Assembly: GCF_028554725.1 (NCBI RefSeq)
Contig: NC_071671.1
Coordinates: 20,397,501-20,461,500 of the forward strand
Direction: 5' to 3'
From: Zeugodacus cucurbitae
Lineage: Eukaryota; Arthropoda; Insecta; Diptera; Tephritidae
DNA length: 64,000 nucleotides
Numbering within the stretch: the first letter of the stretch is position 1; each line of letters starts with the position of its first letter. The notes beneath the pieces were generated by a model, which was not told the origin of the DNA, did no database searches, and saw nothing but the letters and a program-made list of their open reading frames with translations. Below, in pieces: positions 24,244 to 37,900 of this stretch. Both the position numbers and the translations under genes were made by a program.

Positions 24244-26850
24244 CTAAAGTTGAGAGTATACTCGGATTATATTTAGCGTGATTTTTATCTTAGGGAATAA
24301 TATTTATATATCAATACACTATTTTATATGCATGAGTGATAAAAAGATGGTTTTTATGACTGAGTTTTGTAAATGTGAAATTAATTTTATTATTTTATTT
24401 TTTACAATTTTTACATATCTTTATTTCGATACTACTTTTTTTTTGCATACATGTAGAATGATTATCGAAATAATTTCTATTTAAATATTATCAGTTTCGC
24501 ACTTGAAGGATCATTAATTTTAATTAAATATTTTTTGTTGCTATTCTTTTATATGTATAATCCATATAAATTTTTCCACTTAAAATCCATCAGTGACACA
24601 CACTTGCATTTATATTCCGCTGAATTTTTTATTATCTTCCGCGATTTTTTTTTATTCGAAAGTTTTTTTTCAATTTCACTGCTCTTGTATTTATTAAACA
24701 ATTTCACTTCACTTTTGCACAAATAATTTGCATTTTGATTTTATTTATAAGCTGAGATTTTCAGATTTTTTTTTTAATTTTCACGAAATTTTATTTGAAA
24801 TCTTTTTTTATTTTTTATTTAATATTTTTATTTTTCACTTCCACTTTCCATGAAATTTTTTCACAATTTATTTTTTGGTTCAAAATTATGCCGCTTAGCT
24901 CTTCATATGACCTTGAAGCAACAAATAGTTTTTATTTTTGTATAGATATGCGCTAAACATATACATTTATCATTCAGATTTTTATTAGATTTGTTGTATT
25001 TATTTACGAACTACGATGATATTGCACACCTGCAGGTTTGGAATTTTTAGTGCGAATTTTTCATTTTAATCTGTTTGGGATTTCAGTAATTGGCGGCTTT
25101 TATTATTTTCCAATTTTTCCATATACTTGACAGATTTTGGAGCTTTGAAATATTTTTTCCTGAAATAAAATCAAACATTTTCTTTGTCAATTAAACAGCA
25201 GAAAGAAGTGAACTGTTTAAAAAAATAAAAAAAAAAATATTATTTATATGACAAATAATAAATATATTAAAAAGGAAATTAAAAAAAGTAGAATTCTTAA
25301 TTAAAAAAATATTTGCAAAATTTTGTCTATTCGAGAATTAAAAAAAAAAAAATCAAATATTATTTGTTTTTGGTTTTTTTAGAAGTTTATTTCCTGAAAC
25401 GATTTTTTCGAAAATTATATGCTTATATAGGAAAAAATTTATTATAAAATTTATTTTTGAATTTTTTCCCAATACTTTTTAAAGACAAATATTCTAAAAT
25501 TTTATTTAATTTTATATTTGATGGGAATGTCACTAAAATTTTCATTTCATTCACTAGTATTCATTCATGTATTAGACTTTCGACATCGCGAACCAAACAT
25601 ATAATATGTAAACACAGCTGGCTGTCTCCAGCAAACCGACTATCAACAAGTTACGTATACGCACCGCCTGCCTCGACATTTGCCTTCGCTCCACACAACA
25701 GCCTAGGGACATGAGGGCGCTAGCACAAATATTAGCGACAGTTGAGTGACATAAGAAGCGCAAAGTGTGGCAAAATTACAGCAACTTCTAGTAAACAACA
25801 AAAAAAGTGAAGTCATAAAAAACAAATAATAAAAAATTATCAGAGTATGATAATAACAGTGTAACACCTGAACGACAACACAAACTCAGTCAGTGTAGTC
25901 AACGTAACGGCTATTGATATTGTTTACCGTTATGTGCGTGAGACTTCTAAGGATTTGGCGTGGGCGCTTTTATTTGCATGTGAGTGAGAGTGTTAGAATT
26001 GTGTTAGTGTCGATATGTTGATTTTTGCGACGGCAACGCTGATGAGTGTCGCCACTGCACGCGTCTTTTTACGTGACTTTTCTATAGAGGTTGGAGCTTT
26101 TGTTGCTTTTTCATTATTATTTTGTTTGTTTTTATTCGCTTGTAATTAATTTATTTTTGTTTGTTTGTGGGTAAATAATGGACAGCATATAAGGTGTACT
26201 GTTTATCGTGTTGAAATGTGGTTGAAAGAAGAATGCGATAAAGCGGAAGCAGGGAAGCGAGTTTAGAAATTAAAGGTTCAATTTGGGCGTATTGCAGGAG
26301 GTGTGTCTTTATAAATTACATTGGAGTGGATTGAAAGAGCAAAAAATGGATAAGAGGAGGCATTTACGCGTCTTTTTTATTTTTCTTTTTTAATATAAAA
26401 AAAAAACTACAAAAATTTCAGATAAATGTAATCTTAATTTAAAAAGAGTTAATAGGCTGAATAAATTCCAAATCACTATATCATGGACCAAACGCCCATC
26501 TGCTGAATCGCGACAAAAATCCATCCACTCCTGAATGAGTTGATTACTGGTGATGGACACACCAGAAGTTCCTTGAGCTTGGTTGGAAGGTGATTATGTA
26601 TATACCATCTCGTGTACCAAATGATTACTAACTGTTTCTTTCTAAGGCGAACTATGTAAACTAAAGTTTTCTTACCGAAAGAAAATATCCCCGATTTTAT
26701 ACCTTTCACAAATTTAAAGCCAATAACTTTTTTTATATTCAAAACATCCTCGATTGTCACAATTAAATAAATAATTTTATTAAAAATATTAGCATTTTAT
26801 TTTTTTTATTTTTGGTTTTCTTTTTCGCAAAGAAAAAATATAGAGACCTT
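24244..26850. other. Region upstream of the Pkc53E coding start
   Basis: Very AT-rich from 24244 to about 25560, with many T and A homopolymers. At about 25560-26110 the composition becomes more balanced, with CTCAGTCAGTG near 25885 that resembles fly initiator sequence. Either an upstream intron or promoter DNA of Pkc53E; no TATA box or known promoter element is convincing. Confidence 0.35.
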
Positions 26851-27340
26851 TATTTTATTTTATTTTATTTCACTTCATTTCATTTATTTTATTTTATTTT
26901 ATTTTATTTTATTTTATTTTATTTTATTTTATTTTATTTTATTTTATTTTATTTTATTTTATTTTATTTTATTTTATTTTATTTTATTTTATTTTATTTT
27001 ATTTTATTTTATTTTATTTTATTTCATTTTATTTTATTTTATTTTATTTTATTTTATTTTATTTTATATTATTTTATATTATTTTATTTTATTTTATTTT
27101 ATTTTATTTTATTTTATTTTATTTTATTTTATTTTATTTTATTTTATTTTATTTTCTTTTATTTTATTTTATTTTATTTTATTTTATTTTATTTTATTTT
27201 ATTTTATTTTATTTTATTTTATATTATTTTATTTTATTTTATTTTATTTTATTTTATTTTATTTTATTTTCCTTTATTTTATTTTATTTGATTTGATTTG
27301 ATTTGATTTGATTTGATTTTATTTCATTTTATTTATTTAT
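26851..27340. repeat. ATTTT pentanucleotide satellite, nearly 500 bp, with ATTTG end block
   Basis: The array runs almost unbroken as ATTTT units from 26851 to about 27285, with a few single changes (ATTTC, ATATT, TTCTTTT). It passes into about six ATTTG units (about 27286-27318) and then ATTTC/ATTTAT. A 159-codon frame of cycling Phe-Ile-Leu-Phe-Tyr exists only because of the repeat. It sits about 2.7 kb upstream of the Pkc53E start codon. The length in this assembly may be collapsed or expanded. Confidence 0.97.
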
Positions 27341-30300
27341 TTTTGATTTAAAAAACAAATGATTTAATACCTCTTTGCATAAACTTTTATTTTCCGTCGC
27401 GACTCCAAAATTCCTACACAGTTTCCCGTTAATTGCTTTTTTTTAATTTGTAATTTTCATTATCAACAACCACAAAGTCACCGCTATAATTTCCAGCGCT
27501 CAAAATTACCACAAATCGCCTTGAGTTCACGCGAAATGCCGGCGGTGGACAAACAATCACAACAATTGCGCTGTACTCGAAAGCAAAAAAAATTTTGGCG
27601 CACTATTCGCAACCCGCAAACACATACAAACTGGTTTGTGGCATGAAATTGGCGAATAAGCAAAAAAATCACTGTATATTATTACAACAACAATAACAGC
27701 CAATCAGTCCGTCATACGCACAGTTGGACGTAGCGCACACAGGCAATTGACGAACAGCGTGAAAAGAATTCTACACAATTAAATTGGACAGCGAAGAGTC
27801 TTCACTTACACTCGACCCTTACTTACACAATCGTTTCGCCTTTTAATGATTGATTTATTTTTGTTTTTTATTTCAACTATTTATTTGTTTACTAAATGAA
27901 ATTTATTTTTATTATTTTTGTTCTTCTGCGCCAGTTATCCAATTGCTTTCGGCTGTGGATTTTCTGGTGATTTTATTTAGTATTTTTTTGTTGGTATTTT
28001 CTCTCAAATATCCGATTAACCGCCGCGTTCAGATCAGCACACGTCCGCTGCGCTCAACAACCCGATACTTTGTGAAAATTGCCAAAACAGTCGCAGCTGG
28101 CGAGAGTCCAGCGCTGGCGATGAGCGCCATTTATGCTGCCGATGCCCAAATGCTCGCAGCAGCTATACGTGTGTGTGTGCGTATGGTGAATTTCTCCTCA
28201 GTGAGCAACTAGTGTGCTGTGTGTTAATGCTGTGGCCTGTCACGCTCTTGCCACACTTGCCTGCTTTGGGCATTGCGAGTTTTTTGGAGAAAAATAAAAA
28301 TAATAAAGCGAGAAAATGGAGCAATGCTCGCAGCACTGTGATGTGGAAGTGCTGTTACACCTGGCGCTGGTCGCCACATATCTCTCGCAAAATTCTCTCT
28401 TATTTTGTAGCTCATTTCTATTTGAGTTAATGTGCTTAGTTGTCACTCTAGCTACACTTGTGGCATGCGGAATGTTTAAAGCTTTATTTGCTTGTTTTCT
28501 CTTCACATTGTTACTGTTATTGTTTAATTCGAGATAGCAAGATATTTTACAGGAACAATTTAAATTTATTTATGTTACAATTTATTTAAATTTTTTAAAC
28601 TGTCATCTATAGCTCTTTTGACATTTGCCATTTCTCATCTCTTTGAAAGATCCCTTCGATAGCTATCGCTAGTAATTAATTTGGCATCTCTCTGATAGCT
28701 GCCATAGACGTCCATTTGACAGTTAGCATTTAACAATTTTACATACAATTGACAAAGTTTTGTCAGCTGTCCAAAGCAGCTATTGTTGGACAGATGGAGT
28801 ACCGTTAAAGAGGATATTGATTTCATTCATTTATAATGTCGAATTGGTGACCAAGGAAAATATATACCGATAGTTTCGTCAGGTAAATATAACAACAAGT
28901 ATCCTATGATCAATCAGGAGCCCTTTTTAAGGTTAGTATTTTCACTATAGAACTGTTGTTCTTGCAAACACGGTCCCAAAGTCTAGGCAGGAGAAGATTT
29001 AAATCTCTTATCTTCGAAGTACTTTAGTATAGCTAACACCACTTCCTTAGAAAGCGGTCATACATGGATCCTATGGGCAGTTAATTGAGATAAAAGTTAG
29101 TTTTATAAAATCACGTCGTTAATTGAACTCATTTTATCATTGGGAATTGAAGGCAATTAAATTAATTAAGATCTATTTTCTAAACCATTTAGATAGTTTA
29201 TTTACAGTATTACGAAATAACGATGGAATATAGGAACAAATATGTGTTAAGGTCATCAACGCATTTAATGTAATGCCATTTGTTGAATAAATTTAGGAAT
29301 GAAACAACAAAATTTGCTTCATATTTTATAGCTTAATTGAATCAATTAAAACAGATTAGTTGTAAAAAGTACAATCATAGTTTCTTATGACCTAACTTAA
29401 CTTTTTAATAAAATAAGTATTAATGTAATTTGACTATAATTAAATATATAATTTTTTTATTGCTTAAATGCTTTATATAGACAATTTATTTTACAAAATT
29501 ATTTATTATATAAATTATTTCTATAAAAAATAATATTTTTTCGTAATTAATTGAATTACTAGCTATTCATATCCTTTTCATGAAAAAAAAAAATATTTAT
29601 TAAATATTTCTCTTTCGAATTTCTTTTTAAAAGTAAGAGCTTTAAAGAAAGCAGCCATAAGTCACCTCTACTCTTGAATACTAACTCACCACACTCTCGG
29701 AATTTAACAGTGCTCACTATTTAATTATCTAGGGGATGTATGCGCCACAACCCCGATTAAATATGTATTGCCATTAAGAGCTTTGACTTCAATCTCTTAG
29801 GTCTCTCTTCCACCCTCTCACTCTCTCTCTTTCTCTTTTTAAACAAAGCTCGAATGCTAAACTCACCACAACGAGTTGTAACGCCTTGTAGGCGACACAC
29901 TAATACCCTATTAACGTTCGTCAATAATGTGGAGTGTTTGTATTTGTTGTTGTAGGACTACATACATATTAAAAATTTATATTTGTTGCTTTTTGCTTTT
30001 ATGCTTAAGTATGTATGTGTTCATACTAATATTAATATTGCAAGTGCTTCAGTACTCCTTTGCTCTGTTAAGCCCTAAGTCAATGGCCTTCTTCACAATA
30101 TTGGAATTTTGGTGTTCTTGCTGTGCTGTTATTCGTACATTTTCCCGTTGGCTTTGGCACACTTGTTTGCTTTTCCAGCTGTGTGTGTTTACACTCAAAT
30201 GCAAGCGCTGTATAATTTAGTAAGTAACATTATTTGTACCGTTGTTTCTGACTGTTCATACATATGTTTGTTGTTGTTAGTGGTCAACAGCTGTTGGTCA

Positions 30301-32600
30301 GAAATTAACCATTTGCATGAAGTGGCAGCAGCAAGGAGAACATAACCCCAAAAGTATAAGGGATATTTTTAACCGAGAGGGAGCTGCATGCAACAAGCAG
30401 AATGCAAACACCAACAAAACACATATTTACCGTTGTATGTGTGCTGTTAATGACCTGTAAGAATATGCATTTTAAGGTCACTGAAAACATCGGCGGAACA
30501 TCGTTTTTTTTGTAAATTTTTTGTATAACAACGGTTACAAATGTCGATGAGCCTCAGCCGCACTTTTCTTGAAATTAAAAAAAAGCAAAATTTCCCGCAA
30601 ATATCGAGAATTCGGCTCAAAAAGTGACATTTTCAGTTGAGAATAAGTTTGAGACGCAAACAGATCTCTACATATTTTGTTGGGTTAATGTTGACAAGAT
30701 CGGTATAAATCGATTTAATCGACCAGTGCTTGACCCTAGAGACATCTATTGGAAAACGGCGGAAGACCTAATATATCTATCTAGATAATGGTACACCAGC
30801 ATTTCGTCTTTAAATGTTTGAAAAGTGTCTAAATACGTCAAAACAAATATGACAAGCTATTTAGTAGATCGTTTTAAATTTTTCTTTGTAATTGTAACAT
30901 AATGCTGAATGTCAGAGAATGTATCTAAATTTGACATCTTTTTGACCGGGAAGGCCGATTGCTCATTTGGTCGAGAAAACTGTAGTAAGAGTCAGTAGTC
31001 AATTACTTATGTACATGGTTTTCTCTGACGATTTCTATCAGTGGTTCTTTTCGATTAATAAAACAGACCATTTTATTTTATTTTAAGTTATCCCTTAAAA
31101 GAGAAGAGCTTGATTCCACATAATTTAATTCTAGATGGGCCCGTAATTTGAAGTAATTTTCCTGTATGCTCCTCAAATCAAAGTTATGACTTAGAATTAT
31201 TTAAATCAACGTCTTGAGTGTCTAATATCATTTGATCAACTCTATCACATTAATTCGGACAGATAGAAATATATTGTCCGTTTTGAAAATTGAGTTAGTC
31301 CCCTCAAATTATAGTCAAAAATTCATTCATCGTGGATGTCATCAAATACATGGAGCCTTATGTGACGACTTCTTTGTTTGTTGGTTTTGGGGAACTAAAG
31401 GTCAGACTCACAACAGTAGGATAGTAAAGCGAGATTACTATATATAACATGTGAAATCCACTTTTACGCCTACATTAAATTTATTTGTAGAAACATATGA
31501 TCGCCAGTCATACGCTCATACATGCATCAACCCATGTACGCTACATCGTTCAATTAATCAATATCTTACTGCCCAAATTTAATGCTAATAATGCATGATT
31601 GCGTTTGCGCAATGCAAGTTAACACGAATTGCATGGAAGCCAAGCGGGAGCCGTCTGAGTTAGCAGCCGCTAAGTGCCGCTAAAACATTGATCAACACTC
31701 AGCACGTTTTTGTTTTGTTGCTATTGCTTTTTTTGTTTTGGTGTTTGTTTTGTTTTGGTCCACCAGTCAGCATCTTATGAAATATTTAGCATTCACAGGC
31801 GCTGAAAATCTCGTTTTCGTCACTCATTTAGCGGCGCGCCGCATACACACACGCATCGCACATTATGAGCCATTTAATGAGCAGCTGTCGGCGTCTTTTT
31901 TTCTTTTGTTTTTTTTTTTTTTTTGTTAAACGGTTGCCAAGCGTTCACGTCTCATAAACCTACTTATCCACAAGTTGTGCCATTTCTTGACCAGTTTAAC
32001 AACAGCAACAATAAAAACAACAATAATAAAGCGTATATGCTTGACCGACGTTGTGTTGCTTCTCATTTAGCGGCTTTTAAACGGCGACTGCTTGGCTTCG
32101 AGCTTCTGGCGCAGCCAGCTGTACCGTTTAGACTTAAACGTTTCTAAGATGACTAGTATTTTTCTTATAATTATTTAATAATTATAATTCAGTACTTTTG
32201 GAAGACGGCGCTAATACTCTTTGCTTATTCTTTTCATAGACTATTTGTAATTTTTGAGAAATATTTATTTCAGCTTTTTCATGATTATTATACGATATTA
32301 TATATTATTTTGGTATTATTATCACTACTTATCAATTCTAAATTCTAAAAAAAATTTAAACATAAACCTTGAAAGTCGTTTTACCTATATTGAAAACATT
32401 TCCTTCTCCCATTTTAATAAAATTTGTTTAGATAAACAACATTTGGCAATCCTATTTAATTTATTTTTGAAATTAATTTTGGACTTGTTTGGTCTGCTTT
32501 TGGTGTTTTCATTTTTTGCTCCACTGTTTTGATTTTTATTTCCGTTGTTATACTGGGATTTGCGGCTTATTTACCAATTAAAGGCGTAAATGAGTGTTTT
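27341..32600. other. Non-coding stretch with GC-richer island and CT tract
   Basis: About 27480-28420 is less AT-rich, with CAACAACAATAACA and many GCTG/CAGC words; it is the best promoter or enhancer candidate upstream of Pkc53E, but no element is decisive. 29801-29840 is a pyrimidine tract of CTCTCT units (GAGA on the other strand). About 31620-31900 is another mild island. About 30500-30850 may be an old transposon relic. No gene is supported. Confidence 0.45.
29801..29840 (-). promoter_or_regulatory. GAGA-rich tract
   Basis: Forty bases almost purely C and T on the plus strand, giving GAGAGAG repeats on the minus strand. In flies such tracts bind GAGA factor and mark open chromatin. They also arise as simple microsatellites, so function is uncertain. 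Confidence 0.3.
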
Positions 32601-32609
32601 TGAGTTTTT

Positions 32610-32990
32610 CAAGTGAATTGAAATGAGAAATTAAGGAAAAAAATTAAAAACAAAAAAGAAGTGAGTTTTATATCCATGTTCGAAAAATTAGACATCAAAA
32701 ACATTAAAAAAATGAAGTGTGTATTTTGATTTCATGTTCGAAAAATTCGAAATTGAAAAAATTAAAAAATAATATCAATTAAGTTTCGAAATCGTAATAA
32801 CTGAACTAAAATAACAGTTGAGTGTTTTTTGTTTATGTTTGAAAAATTCGAAAAAGATAACAAATTTTAAAAATTAATGACTTGTGTTTGAACTCATGTT
32901 TGAAAATTCGAAATCGAAAAAAAATTAAAAAGTAATTAATAATTCTAACTTCGAAATTTGTAAATTTTCCACTAATTAAAACCACGTATA
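32610..32990. repeat. Degenerate tandem repeat with TTCGAAAAATTCGAAA core
   Basis: About four decayed units recur at uneven spacing (roughly 55-105 bp): a GAGTTTT or GTGTTTTG part, then CATGTTCGAAAAATT or CATGTTTGAAAATTCG, then GAAATTGAAAAAATTAAAAA. Cores are visible near 32677, 32733, 32837 and 32897. Identity is low and the edges are unclear. Confidence 0.6.
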
Positions 32991-33539
32991 CTCAATGAAT
33001 TTGTTTACTCACTCAAACATGTGAAAATAAAAAAAATAAATATATTTATTAAAATATTTTCCACTTAATATAAAATTAAATAAAAAATTTTACTTTACTT
33101 TTCAGACATTCACTAACTTCTTCGTATAAAATTCATATGAATGTCTCAACAAATTTGTATTGCCACAGACTTTGAACAATTAATATATGGATCACTAACA
33201 ATTAGAGTCGTTAAATAAATTAATATATAAATAATAGAAATTGTAGGCAAGCGATGCCTTTTAAACAAGCGCAAATAAATTATCATTTAACAAGTGTTCA
33301 GAATGAAGAAAAAAAGGCTGTAGAGAGTCTTGGAAAGAGGAAAATATATGATGTAGTGGAAATGCTGGTGGAAGATAGACAGTGTCACTGAGTATTTGAG
33401 TTATGCAGTGACATTGTTCTATTAAAAGCATGTGATAAAATATAACGTTGAATTGAATTACACAATCAAGATTGAATAGAGCTTGAAATATGTTCTAATG
33501 AAGCAACATACATAATTTAAATTCCCTCTGAGATTTTAC

Positions 33540-34990
33540 CAACAAAATTGTCTTTTAAGGCACTCGAATATTTCTATTTCGAAAATTCTTTCGTTTTTGA
33601 AATTAGGCGACCGCTATTCAAAAATGAAAGTATCGCCGTTTCGCTACATATGTATTCTAACTGTAATAACTCATTGCTTCAATTTAATTCACTTCATGCC
33701 AGTAACGTTCCATTCTTACAAATTCGAAATTCTATCCATTCCGTTTCGGTCATTCATTTAATTTCGTTTCGTTCTTTGATCTACATGATTCTAATTCAAT
33801 TTTATGTACAATATATCTCTGCACTTAGTTGGTATCTATACTATTTAATTTTAGAATAAAATGCAAATTAAATAGTTACACTCACTAAATTCCATTTCTT
33901 TAAATTGCCTTAGTGTTCCAAATCAATTCCATATCAGAGTGTCCAGTTGCAATTCAGTTTCACATTGTTCCATTTCATCTGCAATTTAGAGGGTTTTATT
34001 TCAATCAGTTTTCCATATTTTTTTTTTTCATTTAAAACGCATTTCTGAGTGTTCCCTTTGAAATATATTCCTCTTTGTTTCACTTCCATTGCACTTCACA
34101 GTGCTTTACTTCTATTAAAACATATAGTGTTATATTTCCAATACGTTACTCAGTGTTTATGTAGTTCCATAATCTTCTGTTTCCATTTTATTCCACTTTG
34201 TTCCAATTCCATTGTATTCCGCGTAATAAGAAATACTATTTTATTTCAATTGCATTCTAAATTATTAAATTTTTGTGCACTAGCACAATTACATTTTTAT
34301 CTACTGTCTATGGAGTTCCGTTTCAATAATATTTCAAAAAGTTTCGTTTCAATTAAGTTCCCCCATTTTCCATTTTAAATGAATTTTACAGTGTTAAATT
34401 TCAGTAATTTTTAAGTTTTTCATTTCCATTTCTTTACGTTATTCAGTCCTTCAGTACCTCAATTTCACTTTCAATTTAGTTTCACAGTACTGAGTTTCCA
34501 AAATAGTTCAGATTATTCCATTTTTATCCATAATTATGTTTCTCAATATTTTTTTGCATTGCTTTTAAGGCTGTCCAAATTCATATAAGTTACTGAGTAC
34601 TTCATTTTAATTGAATTTTAGAGTTTTCCATTTCACTTATGATACTAAATGTTTTATTTCCGTTTTATTGGAGTGACTTATAAAAGTAATATCCTTTAAA
34701 CGCTATTTCTAAGTGTTAACACAAATGTTATTTAGTTTCACTATGTTCTACTTCAATTACGTTCCACTGCGTTCCATTTCAACAAAATTCCTCTAAATTT
34801 AATTTAATTTCTATTATATTTTATAGTGTTGGCGTTATTTTGCATGGCACTTTAATGTTCCATTCCATTTCATTCCTCCTATTTTAACTAAAATTTTATT
34901 TATACAACATTCATATTACTTTTCCTTTGTTAGACGCTTTTCTCTATTATCAATTACGCTTACTCACACACTTGCTTTATCATCACAATG
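33540..34990. repeat. Degenerate TTCCATTTCAATT-type repeat field, about 1.4 kb
   Basis: Variants of GTTCCATTTCAATT and AGTGTTCCATTT recur dozens of times on the plus strand across this block. The strand asymmetry (T and C rich) and the recurring CAGTGTT spacer distinguish it from plain AT-rich DNA. The period looks like 15-30 bp but is too decayed to fix by eye. Open frames here (for example 33548-33859 and 34049-34378) are products of the repeat bias and not genes. Confidence 0.55.
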
Positions 34991-37900
34991 ACTTCCATTC
35001 CCATTAATTACTTACAATTTTTATTTTTATCGCATTTAGTGGCAAAAATACTATATGCTTTTGTTTTTTCAGCAAGCAATCACTACCCAGGGAGCACAAC
35101 ACATTCGCATGCCTCAATTAGTTTACAATTCCACATTTTGCACGTTTTCATTTTTATTTCTATACACACATGATTATTATTATTAATTGCTTGTACATCG
35201 CAGATGTGTGTGTTTGTGTTTTTAGAAATATAAAATATTATTTTTGCCACAACAGTCTAAAATTTCAATTCCGCATATTGTACGTTTAGTAGATTTTTTC
35301 ATTTGCGGTATATTTATATATATATCACACACACACACATATACCTTTATTTTTATTGTTGTTCCAATTTATTGTTGGATGGCGCTTTTGTTACTCGCAT
35401 TGTTGTTATTATTGTAGTTGATAATATAAACATAAGCATTGATGTAGACAATTGCAGCGGCACAGCGATATCCCCACAACGGAGGAGAGCGGCAGTTGAA
35501 CAATCAATCCGACCGTCAGTCAGCGCCAGCTCAACGACCTGGCGTTCATTAATTTATGCCGCCGAAAATTTAGATGCGACAGAAATCATTGGCGTACGCC
35601 GCTCGCACTTTCAAAAAACCACACACAAATAAAAAAACAACAACAACACATCCAACAATCACCTACCACACCAGCTGGCTAGTGTCTGACGCTCCCTTAT
35701 TTGCGCCTCGCCATCGATAGTTATCTGATTTAAGATATTTTGTGCACCCTATATCACACACCCTGTGTTTGCAAGGTTTCCCGTACGTGTGTCGTTTCAA
35801 TTACGCTTTTATTACAAATTGTTATTGCTATTGTTATTGTTGTTGATGATTTGTTTGTATTTTTATTACAATTGCTATGTTTGTATTCTTTTCTGATTTT
35901 ATCTTGTATTTTTTCAATTCTTTTGTATGTAGTTATTGTTATAGTTGTGTAAGATTATTGTTGTTCCAGCTCTTTTTGTTTATCATCAATGTATTTATGC
36001 ACTTGCGTAACGGTGTAAGTGCAAATATGTCGAACGTCGAAGAAAATACGCAAACAGAAAAGCAAATAGACGTAAGAAAAATTCGAATTTTTGTTTTGTT
36101 GTAATTTATATTTTTATGTCGCTGTTGCTACAATTTCCATTTACATTTTATTGAAACAGAGTTTAATATTTTGTTGTGGTTGTAAACATTTTTAAGGGAC
36201 ATATTCGAACAGCCATAAAGTTTTACCAAAGAACTTAAAAGAACAAAAAATTATTTAAAAAGCGTTTTCGAATAAAAAAAGCTCGTTTCTTAACCTTTGG
36301 TATAGCTTTTCTCTTCACCTCGTAATGTAGGAACCCTTCACGTTGGAGACATCCCTCCTATTAAATACTAATGTGTCATACGTCGAAGAAATTCAAATTG
36401 ATCTTCTAATATCGTTCCTCGTTAATTTTTTTTAACTCATTCACGGCAAAAGTTCATAGCTGTTGAACTTTTGAGAACACCGGTAGTTCCTCGTGTGTTT
36501 CGGAGTTCGGTAAAAAAAAAATCAAGAAGTTACCATGTGACCCTTACTGACCCCAGCACCAAATTCTAGAATAATCACCTCATAGATACTATAGTGAACA
36601 AAATTCATATCGATGGATATTTAGAGCCTTCAACCATAACTACTTTATATATTAAATCCAATACCACAACGTTTGGTTTTACGTAATCGGAATATAACGT
36701 TTTAACAGAAAAACATTGTCCACAGCTTTCTGCTGTTTGCTAAAACAATAAAACTTAAAGGTTGTAACCGCCTCAAAACATTTGAAACTTTAAGAACTAA
36801 ATTGTATTGCTCCAACCACACCGGAAAACAAAAAGTTTCCTATATTTGTGGTCACATTTCAAAGATTTCCGCAACACCTACCACATAAATAAACTCCCTT
36901 ATATATAGAGCTTCCAAAAAAACCCAACAGAATAAAACAGTTGAACAACAAACTGGTAGATCATTTTTATCCACGGTATACATATATAAGAACTTTCCAA
37001 CTCCAACTATACCCAGTCCCTTACAATTACTCTGCAGATGTCAATTTATCCGAAGTAAGGCTTGAATAAGGTTTTCGATTTCAAGTAGTCATAATGATTT
37101 ATTGTTTACATTGTTTGAAAGACCTTGATTTAGCTATCATTGTTCAAGATAAGTTAATTAGAAGGAACGGTCTTAAATTTAAATAATAATTATATCGGAT
37201 ATTTATTGTGAGCAGTACTTTTGATTTATTATCCTATTAACAGTTAGTGAAAACAACCTCTGGAGTTTGAAAGAAGGTTAACCGATTCGGATAAGCTACT
37301 GTTTGTCGTATTAAATGGGACAATGCTCAATAGTCAAGCACATATTTGAAACCACTCAACCCTACTTTATAACTGTTGAAATGAATTTCTTAATTAATAA
37401 TTTGTTGCTTTAATTAAGTTGTCAAGTGAGTTGAAGTGATGATTGTATTAAAAGAAGATGACAAAATACTGCTTGTTTATTGTAGCTTAGAAGTATTAAT
37501 TGAGATGTAGAAATACTAATGAACAATTTTGATCGTATCTTAATTGATAAATGTTCTACGAGATCAAAATAAATAATTCGTAGTCATAAAAATATGAATG
37601 TGATCTTGAATTATGCATAAAATATTATGGCATTTAATATGTCATAAAGGAAAAGCATTTAAAAAAAGTATAATGACTGGAGATAGGTATTCATAGAAGA
37701 ACAATATTTTTATTTGTTTTTGGAATATAAATGGTATCCTGAATGATCTCAAACATTTTAGATGGAACTATGCGAAAGAGGAAGGCATTGTTAATCAAAA
37801 AAGGAAAGTGTAATTTTGATAAGCCATGTCTTTCAAATAAAGTGTAAAATTACATATAAATATTTTTTGTTTTTTTTTTTTTTATTCATATTTTATTTCA

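Noticed and set aside
26812..27291. 159-codon frame of repeating Phe-Ile-Leu-Phe-Tyr
   Set aside because: It is only the translation of the ATTTT satellite; any frame through it is open.
33548..34378. Open frames of about 103 and 109 codons
   Set aside because: They follow from the biased TTCCATTT repeat field.
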